A stretch of DNA of 64,000 nucleotides, from the NCBI RefSeq assembly GCF_035994185.1, contig NZ_CP108538.1:4441501-4505500 (forward strand), in the 5' to 3' direction. Source of the stretch: Streptomyces sp. NBC_01217. Its GTDB lineage: Bacteria; Actinomycetota; Actinomycetes; Streptomycetales; Streptomycetaceae. A program made the position numbers and the translations under genes. Shown piece by piece: positions 1 to 9,587 of the stretch. The notes below the pieces were generated by a model. The model was not told where the DNA came from and did not search any database. It was given only the letters and a program-made list of their open reading frames with translations. How positions within the stretch are numbered: position 1 is the stretch's first letter; every line of letters starts with the position of its first letter.

Positions 1-235
1 GGATTCACATCCGTTGTTTCACCGAACGCCAGGCGGGAAGCGGGAACGCCGTGCGGCCGCCCCCACTCCTCCTCAGTGCACCCCAGGTGCGGGACACTGT
101 CAGGAAGCCGCCTCTACGATCCGTGTGAGAGGTGACACTCATCCACAGGGCAGACAAGGGGAACCAGCCGATTTCCCGACGCGTGGATACGATCAGTAAG
201 CAGTACAGGGACGACTACAACGGAGGAGGTGCCCC

Positions 236-1126
236 ATGGGAGTCATGAAGCGTTTCGAGCAGCGTCTCGAAGGTCTGGTCAACGGCACCTTCGCCAAGGT
301 CTTCAAGTCCGAGGTCCAGCCGGTCGAGATCGCAGGAGCCCTCCAGCGCGAGTGCGACAACAACGCAACGATCTGGAACCGTGAGCGGACGGTCGTCCCC
401 AACGACTTCATCGTCGAACTCAGCACGCCCGACTACGAGCGGCTCAGCCCGTACTCGGGCCAGTTGGGCGACGAACTCTCCGGCCTGGTCCGCGACTACG
501 CCAAGCAGCAGCGGTACACCTTCATGGGCCCCATCAAGGTCCATCTGGAGAAGGCCGACGATCTCGACACCGGTCTCTACCGGGTGCGCAGCCGCACCCT
601 GGCGTCGAGTTCGTCACAGCAGCAGGACCCCCAGGGCCGGCCAGGACCGCAGAGCCACCCGGGACAGCAGGGCCAGCCCCCCTACCCGGGCCAGGGACGG
701 CCGGCACAGCCCACCGGCGGCTACGGCTACCCGCCCAGCGCCGCCCCGCCCATGCCCGCGGCCCCGCCGCCGGGCGCAGGCAGGCCCGGAGCGCCCAGCA
801 CCGACCGGCACCCGCCGGCCGGGCCCAGCCCCCTGCCGAACGCGCAGGTCCGGCGCTGGATCGAGATCAACGGCACCCGCCATCAGATCTCCCGCCCGAC
901 GCTGGTGCTGGGACGCAGCACCGACGCCGACGTGCGGATCGACGACCCCGGCGTATCGCGCCGGCACTGTGAGATCCGGACCGGAACGCCCTCGACGATC
1001 CAGGATCTCGGGTCCACCAACGGCATCGTGGTGGACGGGCAGCACACAACCCGCGCTACGCTCCGCGACGGCTCGCGGATCGTCGTGGGCAGCACCACCA
1101 TCGTTTACCGGCAAGCCGAAGGGTGA
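236..1126 (+). CDS. fhaA: FhaA-type protein: DUF3662 domain plus C-terminal FHA domain
   Basis: This 296-residue protein is a phosphothreonine-binding adaptor in the Ser/Thr kinase network that controls wall synthesis. Residues 1-125 are the DUF3662 (FhaA N-terminal) domain, with the typical opening KRFEQRLEGLVNGTFAKVFK. A Pro/Gly/Gln-rich linker follows (about 125-205). The last 90 residues are an FHA domain with GRSTDADVRI, the phosphate-binding SRRH and LGSTNG motifs. ATG 236 has a strong GGAGGAGG 6 bases upstream; ATG 245 is a less likely alternative. It is the first gene of a co-directional run with fhaB, pstP, rodA, pbpA and pknB. The first 235 bases hold no gene and should include the promoter; TACGAT near 188 could be a -10 box. 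In mycobacteria FhaA is a PknB substrate and partner of the wall machinery; a similar role here is inferred. Confidence 0.95.
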   Translation: MGVMKRFEQRLEGLVNGTFAKVFKSEVQPVEIAGALQRECDNNATIWNRERTVVPNDFIVELSTPDYERLSPYSGQLGDELSGLVRDYAKQQRYTFMGPIKVHLEKADDLDTGLYRVRSRTLASSSSQQQDPQGRPGPQSHPGQQGQPPYPGQGRPAQPTGGYGYPPSAAPPMPAAPPPGAGRPGAPSTDRHPPAGPSPLPNAQVRRWIEINGTRHQISRPTLVLGRSTDADVRIDDPGVSRRHCEIRTGTPSTIQDLGSTNGIVVDGQHTTRATLRDGSRIVVGSTTIVYRQAEG

Positions 1127-1136
1127 AGCGGGGGCA

Positions 1137-1652
1137 ATGTCAGAGCTGACCCTGACGGTCATGCGGCTAGGTTTCCTGGCTGTTCTGTGGCTGTTCGTGA
1201 TCGTGGCCGTGCAGGTCATCCGCAGCGACCTGTTCGGAACGCGCGTCACGCAACGCGGCTCACGCCGCACTGCGAGCGACACACGTCCGCAACAGGCACG
1301 CCAATCCGCCGCGGCACCGCCGCAGCAACGCCAGCAGCCCGGCCGCCAGCGCCGGGGGGCACCCACAAAGCTGGTCGTCTCCGAAGGCACGCTCACCGGC
1401 ACCACGGTGGCGCTCCAGGGGCAGACGATCACGCTGGGCCGGGCCCACGACTCAACGATCGTCCTGGACGACGACTACGCGTCCAGCAGGCATGCCAGGA
1501 TCTACCCCGACCGTGACGGCCAGTGGATCGTCGAGGATCTCGGGTCCACCAACGGCACGTATCTCGACCGGACCCGACTTACCACCCCGACACCTGTTCC
1601 GCTGGGCGCGCCGATCCGGATCGGCAAGACCGTCATCGAGCTGCGGAAGTAG
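1137..1652 (+). CDS. fhaB: FhaB-type membrane-anchored FHA protein
   Basis: This 171-residue protein has one N-terminal membrane helix (about residues 8-26, LGFLAVLWLFVIVAVQVI). A basic, Gln/Arg/Ala-rich linker leads to a C-terminal FHA domain (about 90-165) with ITLGRAHDST, SSRHARI and LGSTNGTYLD. FHA domains bind phosphothreonine, so the protein should dock phosphorylated partners at the cytoplasmic membrane face. It starts 10 bases after fhaA, with GGGGGC just before ATG 1137, and precedes the PP2C phosphatase. The order FhaA-FhaB-PstP-RodA-PbpA-PknB is the standard actinobacterial one. The GAGCGAGCGGAGCGAGCGAG stretch just downstream (about 1662-1681) is a simple repeat with no clear function. 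Confidence 0.93.
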   Translation: MSELTLTVMRLGFLAVLWLFVIVAVQVIRSDLFGTRVTQRGSRRTASDTRPQQARQSAAAPPQQRQQPGRQRRGAPTKLVVSEGTLTGTTVALQGQTITLGRAHDSTIVLDDDYASSRHARIYPDRDGQWIVEDLGSTNGTYLDRTRLTTPTPVPLGAPIRIGKTVIELRK

Positions 1653-1781
1653 TACGACAATGAGCGAGCGGAGCGAGCGAGCCGCAGCGGCCCGGGCAAC
1701 GGACCCGGCCCGGCTCCCGACCGGAGGGTGGGCAGTGTGGCTCGAGACCGGCTGTACCCCGAGCCGACGGGAGAGGTGCGC

Positions 1782-3278
1782 ATGAGTCTTTCCCTGCGCT
1801 TCGCCGCCGGATCGCACAAGGGCATGATCCGGGAAGGCAACGAGGACTCCGGCTACGCCGGTCCGCGCCTGCTCGCCATCGCCGACGGCATGGGCGGCCA
1901 GGCGGCCGGCGAGGTCGCCAGCTCCGAGGTGATCTCCACACTCGTCCAGCTCGACGACGACGTCCCGGGCTCGGACATCCTCACCTCGCTCGGTACGGCG
2001 GTCCAGCGGGCCAACGACCAACTGCGCATGATGGTCGAGGAGGACCCCCAGCTGGAGGGCATGGGCACCACGCTCACCGCGCTGCTCTGGACCGGCCAGC
2101 GCCTCGGCCTCGTCCACGTCGGCGACTCCCGCGCGTACCTGCTGCGCGACGGCGTACTCACCCAGATCACCCAGGACCACACCTGGGTGCAGCGGCTGGT
2201 CGACGAGGGCCGGATCACCGAGGAAGAGGCCACCACCCACCCGCAGCGCGCCCTTCTGATGCGGGCACTGGGCAGTGGCGACCACGTCGAACCCGATCTC
2301 TCCATCCGTGAGGTCCGGGTCGGCGACCGCTATCTGATCTGCTCCGACGGGCTCTCCGGCGTCGTCTCCCACCAGACGATGGAAGAGACCCTCGCCAGCT
2401 ACCAGGGCCCCCAGGAGACCATCCAGGAGCTGATCCAGCTCGCTCTGCGCGGCGGCGGCCCGGACAACATCACCTGCATCGTCGCCGACGTCCTGGACGT
2501 CGACAACAACGACACCCTGGCCGGACAGCTCAACGACACCCCGGTCATCGTCGGCGCGGTCGCCGAGAACCAGGCCGCCCAGCTGAACGACGGCAGCGCC
2601 ATGCAGACCCCCGCCGGACGGGCGGCCGGCCTCGGCCGCCCGGTCCCGCCCCCCGCAGGCGGCTTCGGACCGCCCGGAAGCGGCGCCGGCGCCGGCTACG
2701 GCCAAATGCCCGACGGCTCCTTCGACGCGTACACCGACGACGACTTCATCAAGCCCGGCGGCGGCCGCAAGTGGCTCAAGAGGTCCTTCTACGTCGTGCT
2801 CGCGCTCGCCGTCATCGGCGGCGGTCTCTACGGCGGCTACCGCTGGACCCAGAACCAGTTCTATGTCGGCGCGAAGAACGAACACGTCGCGCTGTTCCGG
2901 GGCATCAGCCAGGACCTGGCCTGGGTCTCGCTCTCGAAGGTCGAGAAGGACCACCCCGAGATCGAACTCAAGTACCTCCCGCCCTACCAGCGCAAGCAGG
3001 TCGAGGCGACCATCGCCGAGGGCAACCTCACCTCCGCACGCGAGAAGGTCGGCGAACTCGCCCTCCAGGCGACCGCCTGCAAGAAGGACGCCCAGCGACG
3101 CGCGGCCGAGAAGGCCCGCTCCGACGAGGGCCAAGCCAGTGGCACGGACTCGGACGCCGCCAAGACGTCCGGCACTTCCGGTACCACCACGACCAAGCCG
3201 AACGCAGCGACTCCCACTCCTGGTCCCAGCCTCTCGGAGGAAGAGAAAAAGCTGGTCCCGCAGTGCGGTAAGCAGTAA
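1782..3278 (+). CDS. pstP: PP2C-family Ser/Thr phosphatase PstP, membrane-anchored
   Basis: This 498-residue metal-dependent phosphatase is expected to reverse PknB-type phosphorylation. Residues 1-240 form the PP2C domain with the metal-binding and core motifs GNEDSG, IADGMGGQAAGE, MGTTLTAL, VGDSRAYL, CSDGLSG and GGPDNIT. A Gly/Pro linker is followed by one membrane helix near residues 333-352 (FYVVLALAVIGGGLYGGY) and an extracytoplasmic tail of about 145 residues ending in Thr/Pro/Ser-rich sequence. ATG 1782 is preceded by GAGAGG. The frame stays open upstream with possible GTG starts from 1728, so up to 18 extra residues cannot be excluded. The gene sits between fhaB and rodA, 23 bases before the latter. 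Confidence 0.94.
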   Translation: MSLSLRFAAGSHKGMIREGNEDSGYAGPRLLAIADGMGGQAAGEVASSEVISTLVQLDDDVPGSDILTSLGTAVQRANDQLRMMVEEDPQLEGMGTTLTALLWTGQRLGLVHVGDSRAYLLRDGVLTQITQDHTWVQRLVDEGRITEEEATTHPQRALLMRALGSGDHVEPDLSIREVRVGDRYLICSDGLSGVVSHQTMEETLASYQGPQETIQELIQLALRGGGPDNITCIVADVLDVDNNDTLAGQLNDTPVIVGAVAENQAAQLNDGSAMQTPAGRAAGLGRPVPPPAGGFGPPGSGAGAGYGQMPDGSFDAYTDDDFIKPGGGRKWLKRSFYVVLALAVIGGGLYGGYRWTQNQFYVGAKNEHVALFRGISQDLAWVSLSKVEKDHPEIELKYLPPYQRKQVEATIAEGNLTSAREKVGELALQATACKKDAQRRAAEKARSDEGQASGTDSDAAKTSGTSGTTTTKPNAATPTPGPSLSEEEKKLVPQCGKQ

Positions 3279-3301
3279 AGCCGTAGGGGGCCTTCAGCAC
3301 C

Positions 3302-4702
3302 ATGAGCGTTGTCACCAATACGACCACGATCGGCGCGATCGACGCACCGAGCCGTCGCAACACCGAACTGGTTCTGCTTCTCTTCGCCGTCTTCATCTCG
3401 GTGTTCGCGTACGCCAACGTGGGCCTCGCTCTCAACGGCGAACTGCCCTCGGGCATGCTCGGGTACGGACTCGGGCTCGCCCTGCTCGGCGGCATCGGCC
3501 ACCTCGCCGTCCGCAGGTTCGCCCCGTACGCGGACCCGCTGCTGCTTCCGCTGGCGACGCTGCTGAACGGGCTGGGACTGGCCATCATCTGGCGTCTGGA
3601 CCAGTCCGAACGGTTCCAGGCAACCCCGAACTTCGCGCCCGCCGCCTCCAAGCAGCTGCTGTTCTCGGCAGTGGGCGTCGCGCTGCTGATCGTCGTGCTG
3701 GTGGCCCTCAAGGACCACCGCATTCTGCAGCGCTACACCTACATCTCCATGCTGGTGGCGCTGTTCCTCCTGATCCTTCCGATGTTCTTCCCCGCCGTGA
3801 ACGGCGCCAAGATCTGGATCAAGATCCCCGGCGTCGGCACGCTCCAGCCAGGGGAGTTCGCCAAGATCATCATCGCGGTGTTCTTCGCCGGCTACCTCAT
3901 GGTCAAGCGCGACGCGCTGGCCCTGGCCAGCCGCCGCTTCATGGGTCTCTATCTGCCGCGGGGCAGGGACCTCGGGCCGATCCTCATGGTCTGGGCCTTC
4001 TCGATCCTCATCCTGGTCTTCGAGACCGACCTCGGCTCCTCCCTGCTGTTCTTCGGCATGTTCGTCGTCATGCTGTACGTCGCCACCGAGCGCACCAGCT
4101 GGATCGTCTTCGGCCTGCTGATGTCCGCAGCCGGCGCCGTCGGCGTGGCCACATTCGAACCGCACGTCCAGCAGCGCGTCACCGCCTGGCTCGACCCGTT
4201 CGCCGGATGGGGCAAGCTGGCCGCCAGCGAGCAGATGGCCAAGTCCCTGATGGCATTCGGTTCCGGCGGCACCCTCGGCACCGGCCTCGGCCAGGGCAAC
4301 TCCGACCTGATCGGCTTCGCCGCCAACTCCGACTTCATCCTCGCCACCGTCGGCGAGGAGCTCGGCCTCGCCGGGATGATGGCCGTCCTTCTCGTCTACG
4401 GCCTGATCGTCGAGCGCGGTGTCCGCACCGCGCTCGCCGCCCGCGACCCCTTCGGCAAGCTCCTCGCGATCGGCCTCTCCGGTTCCTTTGCCATTCAGGT
4501 CTTCGTCGTTGCCGGCGGTGTCATGGGACTCATTCCGCTGACCGGTATGACCATGCCGTTCGTCGCGGCAGGCGGATCGTCAGTGATCGCCAACTGGGCC
4601 CTGATCGGCATCCTGCTCCGCATCAGCGACACCGCGCGCCGCCCGGCGCCGGCCCCAGCCCCGTCACCCGACGCCGAGATGACCCAGGTGGTCCGACCGT
4701 GA
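3302..4702 (+). CDS. rodA: SEDS peptidoglycan polymerase, RodA/FtsW family
   Basis: This 466-residue polytopic protein has the RodA/FtsW/SpoVE signature: about ten hydrophobic segments, a long loop with GAKIWIKIPGVGTLQPGEFAK, then FETDLGSSLLFF and a C-terminal region with IPLTGMTMPFVAAGGSS. SEDS proteins polymerise glycan strands from lipid II and work with a class B PBP. The partner here is encoded directly downstream: its GTG start overlaps this stop codon (GTGA), which suggests translational coupling. The position between PstP and PbpA matches the RodA slot of the actinobacterial fha-pknB operon. Assignment as RodA rather than division FtsW rests on that position. Confidence 0.94.
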   Translation: MSVVTNTTTIGAIDAPSRRNTELVLLLFAVFISVFAYANVGLALNGELPSGMLGYGLGLALLGGIGHLAVRRFAPYADPLLLPLATLLNGLGLAIIWRLDQSERFQATPNFAPAASKQLLFSAVGVALLIVVLVALKDHRILQRYTYISMLVALFLLILPMFFPAVNGAKIWIKIPGVGTLQPGEFAKIIIAVFFAGYLMVKRDALALASRRFMGLYLPRGRDLGPILMVWAFSILILVFETDLGSSLLFFGMFVVMLYVATERTSWIVFGLLMSAAGAVGVATFEPHVQQRVTAWLDPFAGWGKLAASEQMAKSLMAFGSGGTLGTGLGQGNSDLIGFAANSDFILATVGEELGLAGMMAVLLVYGLIVERGVRTALAARDPFGKLLAIGLSGSFAIQVFVVAGGVMGLIPLTGMTMPFVAAGGSSVIANWALIGILLRISDTARRPAPAPAPSPDAEMTQVVRP

Positions 4703-6156
4703 ACAAGCCCCTTCGCAGGATCGCGATCTTCTGCGGGCTGCTCGTCCTCGCTCTCCTGGTCCGCGTCAACTGGCTCCAGTACGTACGTGCCGACGAACTG
4801 AACGCGAACGAGCACAACCGCCGTGTCCAGATCGAGCGGTATGCGCACGAACGCGGCAACATCATCGTCGACGGAGAACCCGTCACCGGGTCCGTCGAGA
4901 CCAAGGGCAGCGACTTCAAGTACAAGAGGGTCTGGAAGAACGGCCCCATGTGGGCCCCCGTGACCGGCTTCTCCTCGCAGGCCTTCGACGCGTCACAGCT
5001 GGAGAGCATCGAGGACGGAATCCTCACCGGTAACAGCGACCAGCTGTTCTTCGACCGCACGCTGTCCCTCTTCACCGGCGAGAAGAAGACCGGCGGCAAC
5101 ATCGTCACGACTCTCAACAGCGCCGCCCAGAAGGCCGCCTTCAAGGGACTCGGTGACAAGAAGGGTGCCGCAGCGGCAATCGATCCGCAGACCGGCGCCA
5201 TTCTGGCCCTCGTCAGCACCCCCTCGTACGATCCCTCGGTCTTCGCGGGCAATTCCCTCAAAGACGCGGATGCCCGGCAGCAGCTCCTGAAGGACAAGGA
5301 CAAGCCGATGCTCAACCGGGCATTGCGCGAGACCTACCCGCCCGGCTCGACCTTCAAGGTCGTCACCGCCGCGGCCGCGCTGGAGAACGGGCTGTACACC
5401 AACATCGACGAGGCCACCAAGTCGCCGCTGCCCTGGCGGCTCCCACTGACCAGCAGTGACCTGGAGAACGAGGGCAACATCCCGTGCAAGAACGCCTCGC
5501 TCCGCGAGGCGCTCCGCTGGTCCTGCAACACGGTCTTCGGCAAGATGAGCGATGACCTGGGCAACGACAAGATGATCGAGGAAGCGAACAAGTTCGGCTT
5601 CAACAAGGAGATCTTCACTCCGGTACGGGCCGACGCCAGCGTCTACCCCAAGGACAACCGCCCGCAGAACGCCATGGCCGGCATCGGTCAGGCGTCCAAC
5701 CGCGCCACCCCACTGCAGATGGCGATGGTCGCCGCCGCGATCGCCAACGACGGCAAGCTGATGCAGCCGTACATGGTCGCCGATCGCCAGGCCCCCAACC
5801 TGGACGTCATCTACACCCACGAGAAGGAGCAGCTCAGCCAGCCCCTCTCGGGTGAGAACGCCCAGAAGCTGCAGGAGATGATGCAGACCGTCGTCGAGAG
5901 CGGCACGGGGCAGAACGCCAAGATCCCGGGTGTCACCGTCGGCGGCAAGACCGGTACGGCCCAGCACGGTCTCAACAACAGCGAGAAGCCGTACGCCTGG
6001 TTCATCTCGTACGCCAAGACCGACAGCGGCTCCCCGGTCGCCGTCGCCGTGGTCGTCGAGGACGGCCAGGCCAACCGCGACGACATCTCCGGTGGCGGTC
6101 TGGCCGCCCCGATCGCACAGGCTGTGATGAAGGCAGTCATCGACAGCAAGAAGTGA
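4699..6156 (+). CDS. pbpA: Class B penicillin-binding protein PbpA (transpeptidase)
   Basis: This 485-residue protein has an N-terminal membrane anchor (about residues 8-25) and an extracytoplasmic transpeptidase domain. The catalytic motifs are visible: SxxK in YPPGSTFK, SxN as SCN in LRWSCNTVFG, and KTGTA in VGGKTGTAQ. It cross-links peptidoglycan, probably with the RodA encoded just upstream. The start is GTG 4699, overlapping the rodA stop by 4 bases. Downstream are 167 bases before pknB. The length is normal for the actinobacterial PbpA group. Nothing looks disrupted. Confidence 0.94.
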   Translation: MNKPLRRIAIFCGLLVLALLVRVNWLQYVRADELNANEHNRRVQIERYAHERGNIIVDGEPVTGSVETKGSDFKYKRVWKNGPMWAPVTGFSSQAFDASQLESIEDGILTGNSDQLFFDRTLSLFTGEKKTGGNIVTTLNSAAQKAAFKGLGDKKGAAAAIDPQTGAILALVSTPSYDPSVFAGNSLKDADARQQLLKDKDKPMLNRALRETYPPGSTFKVVTAAAALENGLYTNIDEATKSPLPWRLPLTSSDLENEGNIPCKNASLREALRWSCNTVFGKMSDDLGNDKMIEEANKFGFNKEIFTPVRADASVYPKDNRPQNAMAGIGQASNRATPLQMAMVAAAIANDGKLMQPYMVADRQAPNLDVIYTHEKEQLSQPLSGENAQKLQEMMQTVVESGTGQNAKIPGVTVGGKTGTAQHGLNNSEKPYAWFISYAKTDSGSPVAVAVVVEDGQANRDDISGGGLAAPIAQAVMKAVIDSKK

Positions 6157-6323
6157 TGCCCGTCACATCGGGTGCCATACCTGCACATTGGGATACCGGT
6201 CAGATATCAGGTCCGGACTCCGGGCCGATCAGGTGGTGTGCGGCCGGTAGCGTATGCGCGAGCAGCACACCGCCGGACCGCACACCGGTGCGGTCGGGAC
6301 TGACGGAGAGGGCTGGAACAGTT

Positions 6324-8312
6324 ATGGAAGAGCCGCGTCGCCTCGGCGGCCGGTACGAGCTGGGCTCGGTGCTCGGCCGTGGTGGCATGGCCGAGGTCTA
6401 CCTCGCACACGACACCCGGCTCGGCCGCACCGTAGCTGTGAAGACACTGCGGGCCGATCTGGCCCGCGACCCGTCCTTCCAGGCCCGGTTCCGCCGTGAG
6501 GCCCAGTCCGCCGCCTCGCTCAACCACCCGGCGATCGTCGCTGTCTACGACACCGGCGAGGATTACGTCGACGGGGTCTCCATCCCGTACATCGTCATGG
6601 AGTACGTCGACGGGTCGACGCTCAGGGAACTCCTGCACTCCGGCCGCAGACTGCTGCCCGAGCGCACCCTTGAGATGACCGTCGGCATCCTCCAGGCGCT
6701 GGAGTACTCGCACCGCGCGGGCATCGTCCACCGCGACATCAAACCGGCGAACGTCATGCTGACGCGCACCGGCCAGGTCAAGGTCATGGACTTCGGCATC
6801 GCCCGCGCCATGGGCGACTCCGGCATGACGATGACCCAGACCGCGGCCGTCATCGGCACCGCCCAGTACCTCTCCCCGGAGCAGGCCAAGGGCGAGCAGG
6901 TCGACGCCCGCTCCGACCTCTACTCGACCGGCTGCCTGCTCTACGAGCTGCTGACGGTCCGGCCGCCGTTCATCGGGGACTCCCCCGTCGCGGTCGCCTA
7001 CCAGCACGTACGGGAAGAGCCTCAGAAGCCCAGCAACTTCGACCCCGAGATCACGCCCGAGATGGACGCGATCGTGTTGAAGGCCCTGGTCAAGGACCCC
7101 GACTACCGCTACCAGTCGGCCGACGAGATGCGCGCCGACATCGAGGCCTGCCTCGACGGCCGGCCGGTCGCCGCCACCGCGGCGATGGGCGCGCCCGGTT
7201 ACGGCGGCTACGACGGATACGGCAACGACCAGCCCACCACCGCTCTGCGCGCCACGGACCAGCACGGCGCACCCACGTCCATGCTGCCCCCGGTCAACCC
7301 GGTCAACCCGGACGACGGCGGCTACGGCTACGACGACCGCCCGGACCGCCGCCGCCAGAAGAAGAGCAACACCTCGACGATCCTGCTGATCGTCGCGGGC
7401 GTCCTGGTGCTGATCGGCGCGATCCTGATCGGCCGGTCGGTGTTCAGCGACAACAACAGCGGCGACGGCAGGGTCGATGTGCCGAACATGGTCGGCTCGA
7501 CCGTGAAGGAAGCACAGAAACTCGCGGACAACGCCGGTGTCGTCCTCAAGGTCGGCTCGCGCGAACCCTGCGAGAACCAGGCCAAGGGCAAGATCTGCAG
7601 CCAGACCCCGGCAGCCGACGGCAAGATGGCGGAGCAGGAGACCGTCACGGTCGTCGTCTCCACCGGTGCGCCGAAGGTCGAGGTCCCGGACGTCGTGGAG
7701 AAGACCGAGGCGACCGCCCGCAAGGACCTTGAGGACAAGGGCTTCGCGGTGAACGTCACCGCAGCCGAGTCCGACAAGCCCGCGGGTACGGTCATCAAGC
7801 AGGTCCCCGAGGGCGGCGCGAAGGCCGAGAAGAACTCCGAGGTCACGATCACGGTCGCCAAGCAGGCCCTCCTGGACCTCCCCAACGTCCGTAACCGTAC
7901 GTACCAGGATGCGGAGGCGCAGCTCAAGGGCATCGGGTTCACAAACATCCAGCGTGTCGACATCGACTCGCCCCAGCCGGTGGACACCGTGGTCGAGCAG
8001 TCCCCCGAGGCCGGCAAGCAGGCCGGGGACGTCCAGATCGTCCTGAAGGTCTCGAAGGGCCCGCCGCAGCCGGAGAAGACTACGGTTCCCGATCTGATGG
8101 GCAGGACCCTCGCGGAGGCGAAGGGCCTGCTGGCTCAGGCGGGTCTGCAGCTCGGCCCGGTGCAGGGCCCCAATGACGACAACGCGAAGATCGTCGGCTT
8201 CCAGCCCGGTGCGAACCAGCCGGTCGACAAGAACAGCGCGGTCACCGTCCAGACCATGCCGGGCGGTGGGAACGGCAACATCTTCGGCGGCCCGTCCGGC
8301 TCACGGGACTGA
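6324..8312 (+). CDS. pknB: PASTA-domain Ser/Thr kinase PknB
   Basis: This 662-residue receptor kinase has a Hanks-type catalytic domain at about residues 8-270: GRGGMAEVY glycine loop, VAVKTL lysine, catalytic HRDIKPAN, DFG in VMDFGIA, and SPEQ in the activation segment. A cytoplasmic linker rich in Gly/Tyr/Asp follows, then one membrane helix (STILLIVAGVLVLIGAIL, about 352-371). Four PASTA repeats lie outside the membrane, starting near VDVPNMVG, VEVPDVVE, LDLPNVRN and TTVPDLMG. PASTA domains sense muropeptides or lipid II, so the kinase links wall status to FhaA, FhaB and PstP encoded upstream. ATG 6324 (MEEPRRLGGRYELG) is the natural start; the frame is open further upstream but not kinase-like. 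Confidence 0.96.
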   Translation: MEEPRRLGGRYELGSVLGRGGMAEVYLAHDTRLGRTVAVKTLRADLARDPSFQARFRREAQSAASLNHPAIVAVYDTGEDYVDGVSIPYIVMEYVDGSTLRELLHSGRRLLPERTLEMTVGILQALEYSHRAGIVHRDIKPANVMLTRTGQVKVMDFGIARAMGDSGMTMTQTAAVIGTAQYLSPEQAKGEQVDARSDLYSTGCLLYELLTVRPPFIGDSPVAVAYQHVREEPQKPSNFDPEITPEMDAIVLKALVKDPDYRYQSADEMRADIEACLDGRPVAATAAMGAPGYGGYDGYGNDQPTTALRATDQHGAPTSMLPPVNPVNPDDGGYGYDDRPDRRRQKKSNTSTILLIVAGVLVLIGAILIGRSVFSDNNSGDGRVDVPNMVGSTVKEAQKLADNAGVVLKVGSREPCENQAKGKICSQTPAADGKMAEQETVTVVVSTGAPKVEVPDVVEKTEATARKDLEDKGFAVNVTAAESDKPAGTVIKQVPEGGAKAEKNSEVTITVAKQALLDLPNVRNRTYQDAEAQLKGIGFTNIQRVDIDSPQPVDTVVEQSPEAGKQAGDVQIVLKVSKGPPQPEKTTVPDLMGRTLAEAKGLLAQAGLQLGPVQGPNDDNAKIVGFQPGANQPVDKNSAVTVQTMPGGGNGNIFGGPSGSRD

Positions 8313-8335
8313 CCCCGAGCAGAACCACCCATCGG

Positions 8336-8367
8336 GCCCCGCTCACCGCAAGGTGACCGGGGCCCTT
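8336..8367 (+). terminator. Hairpin terminator after pknB
   Basis: GGGCCCC...GGGGCCC arms extend by TCACC/GGTGA pairing around a GCAA loop and are followed by a short T-run. It lies 24 bases after the pknB stop and closes the fha-pknB run. Confidence 0.8.
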
Positions 8368-8526
8368 TGCCGTGTCCGCCGCCGTACCAGTTGCCCGGCA
8401 TACCGCACATGCAGCCGTATACCGATCGTGTCTTCATATGTCCTGAATCGTTGGACCGATGGGGTGACGTGGGGGTTCAGGCCCCACCCCCAGCTCGCAC
8501 CAACATCCGAGACGAGTCGAGAGGGC

Positions 8527-9564
8527 ATGAACGTGATCAACGATGCGGTACTGCTGGAGTCGAGGTCTCTACGCAATGACGTCGCCGGCCGGACAGAGGT
8601 GCTCGACAAGGTCAAGGCGCTCTCGCTGCTGCCTGACGGCATGCACGTGACCACGGCGATGGTCGCGGCATACTTCGAGGTGGCCGTGAAGACCCTTGAG
8701 TCCGTTATGGAGGACCACAGAGAGGAGCTGGACTCCAATGGCCTCCATGTTCTGACAGGCACGCGACTGGCCCTCTTCAAGGGGGCCTGTGGAATTCAGT
8801 CCCGCTCACGGGCGATCGCGGTCTTCTCCCGACGGACGGTACTCAACGTCGCCATGCTCCTCCGGGACAGCGAAGTCGCACGTCAGGTGCGTACATACCT
8901 GCTTGACATGGAGTACGTGGCGCGGACTCAGCCTGTGGACAACTCTGTCCACAGGGGACCTGAGTACCTCGACGACCGCATCGACCGACGCATCACCCAC
9001 ATCCTCGGCAAGACCGTCGTCCCCATGTTCAACACCCTCATCGAGGCCTCCGGCGAGCACCGCAAAGAGCTGATCTCGCTCCGGAACGACGTCGAGAAGG
9101 TCGAGCGGAAGCTCTGCAACCACCACCGAAGGCTCAGGCATCTTGAGCACGCCCAGGGCCCGCGCCCGTACACCGGAGTCATGGCGTCCATCGATGCCAT
9201 GAACTGGCGGGAGTTCGAGCACCACGTCGCCGCGCTGCTCCGTCGCGACGGCTGCGCGGACGTCGTGGTGCACGGCGGCCGCGGCGACCGGGGTGTGGAT
9301 GTCACAGCGGTGACCGCGGACGGCCGGAGCATCGTCGTTCAGTGCAAGAGCTTCGCGCCCTACCGTCCGGTGTGGAGCGGCGAGCTGCAGAAGTTCCTCG
9401 GCGCCTCTTTCGTCCAGCACGGGGCCGATGTGGCTCTCTTCGTCGCCACGACCTCCTTCACACCCGAGGCACGCGCCATCGCCGAGACCCACGGCATCAC
9501 CCTCGTCGACCGCGCTCACCTCGAAAAGTGGAGCGCTGGAGTAACGCTTGCGATCCTGAGGTAG
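8527..9564 (+). CDS. Mrr-like restriction-endonuclease-domain protein with antirepressor-like N-terminus
   Basis: This 345-residue protein has two parts. The N-terminal half (about 1-130) carries FSRRTVLNVAMLLRDSEVA followed by RQVRTYLLDMEY, which resembles KilA-N/Bro-type antirepressor proteins of phages. A charged helical segment follows (about 165-215). The C-terminal part (about 225-345) is a Mrr/PDDEXK nuclease fold: FEHHVAALLRRDGCADV, then GDRGVDVTA (catalytic Asp) and VVQCKSF (Q-x-K type). It probably cleaves DNA, perhaps modified DNA. ATG 8527 has GAGAGGG just upstream. It lies alone between two strong hairpins, between pknB and the sortase genes. The role is inferred from the domains only. 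Confidence 0.7.
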   Translation: MNVINDAVLLESRSLRNDVAGRTEVLDKVKALSLLPDGMHVTTAMVAAYFEVAVKTLESVMEDHREELDSNGLHVLTGTRLALFKGACGIQSRSRAIAVFSRRTVLNVAMLLRDSEVARQVRTYLLDMEYVARTQPVDNSVHRGPEYLDDRIDRRITHILGKTVVPMFNTLIEASGEHRKELISLRNDVEKVERKLCNHHRRLRHLEHAQGPRPYTGVMASIDAMNWREFEHHVAALLRRDGCADVVVHGGRGDRGVDVTAVTADGRSIVVQCKSFAPYRPVWSGELQKFLGASFVQHGADVALFVATTSFTPEARAIAETHGITLVDRAHLEKWSAGVTLAILR

Positions 9565-9587
9565 CCGACAGCGACCCGTGGACGCGA

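Noticed and set aside
1662..1681. GAGCGAGCGGAGCGAGCGAG as an operator
   Set aside because: A simple purine/pyrimidine-biased repeat common in Streptomyces intergenic DNA; no symmetry or partner site.
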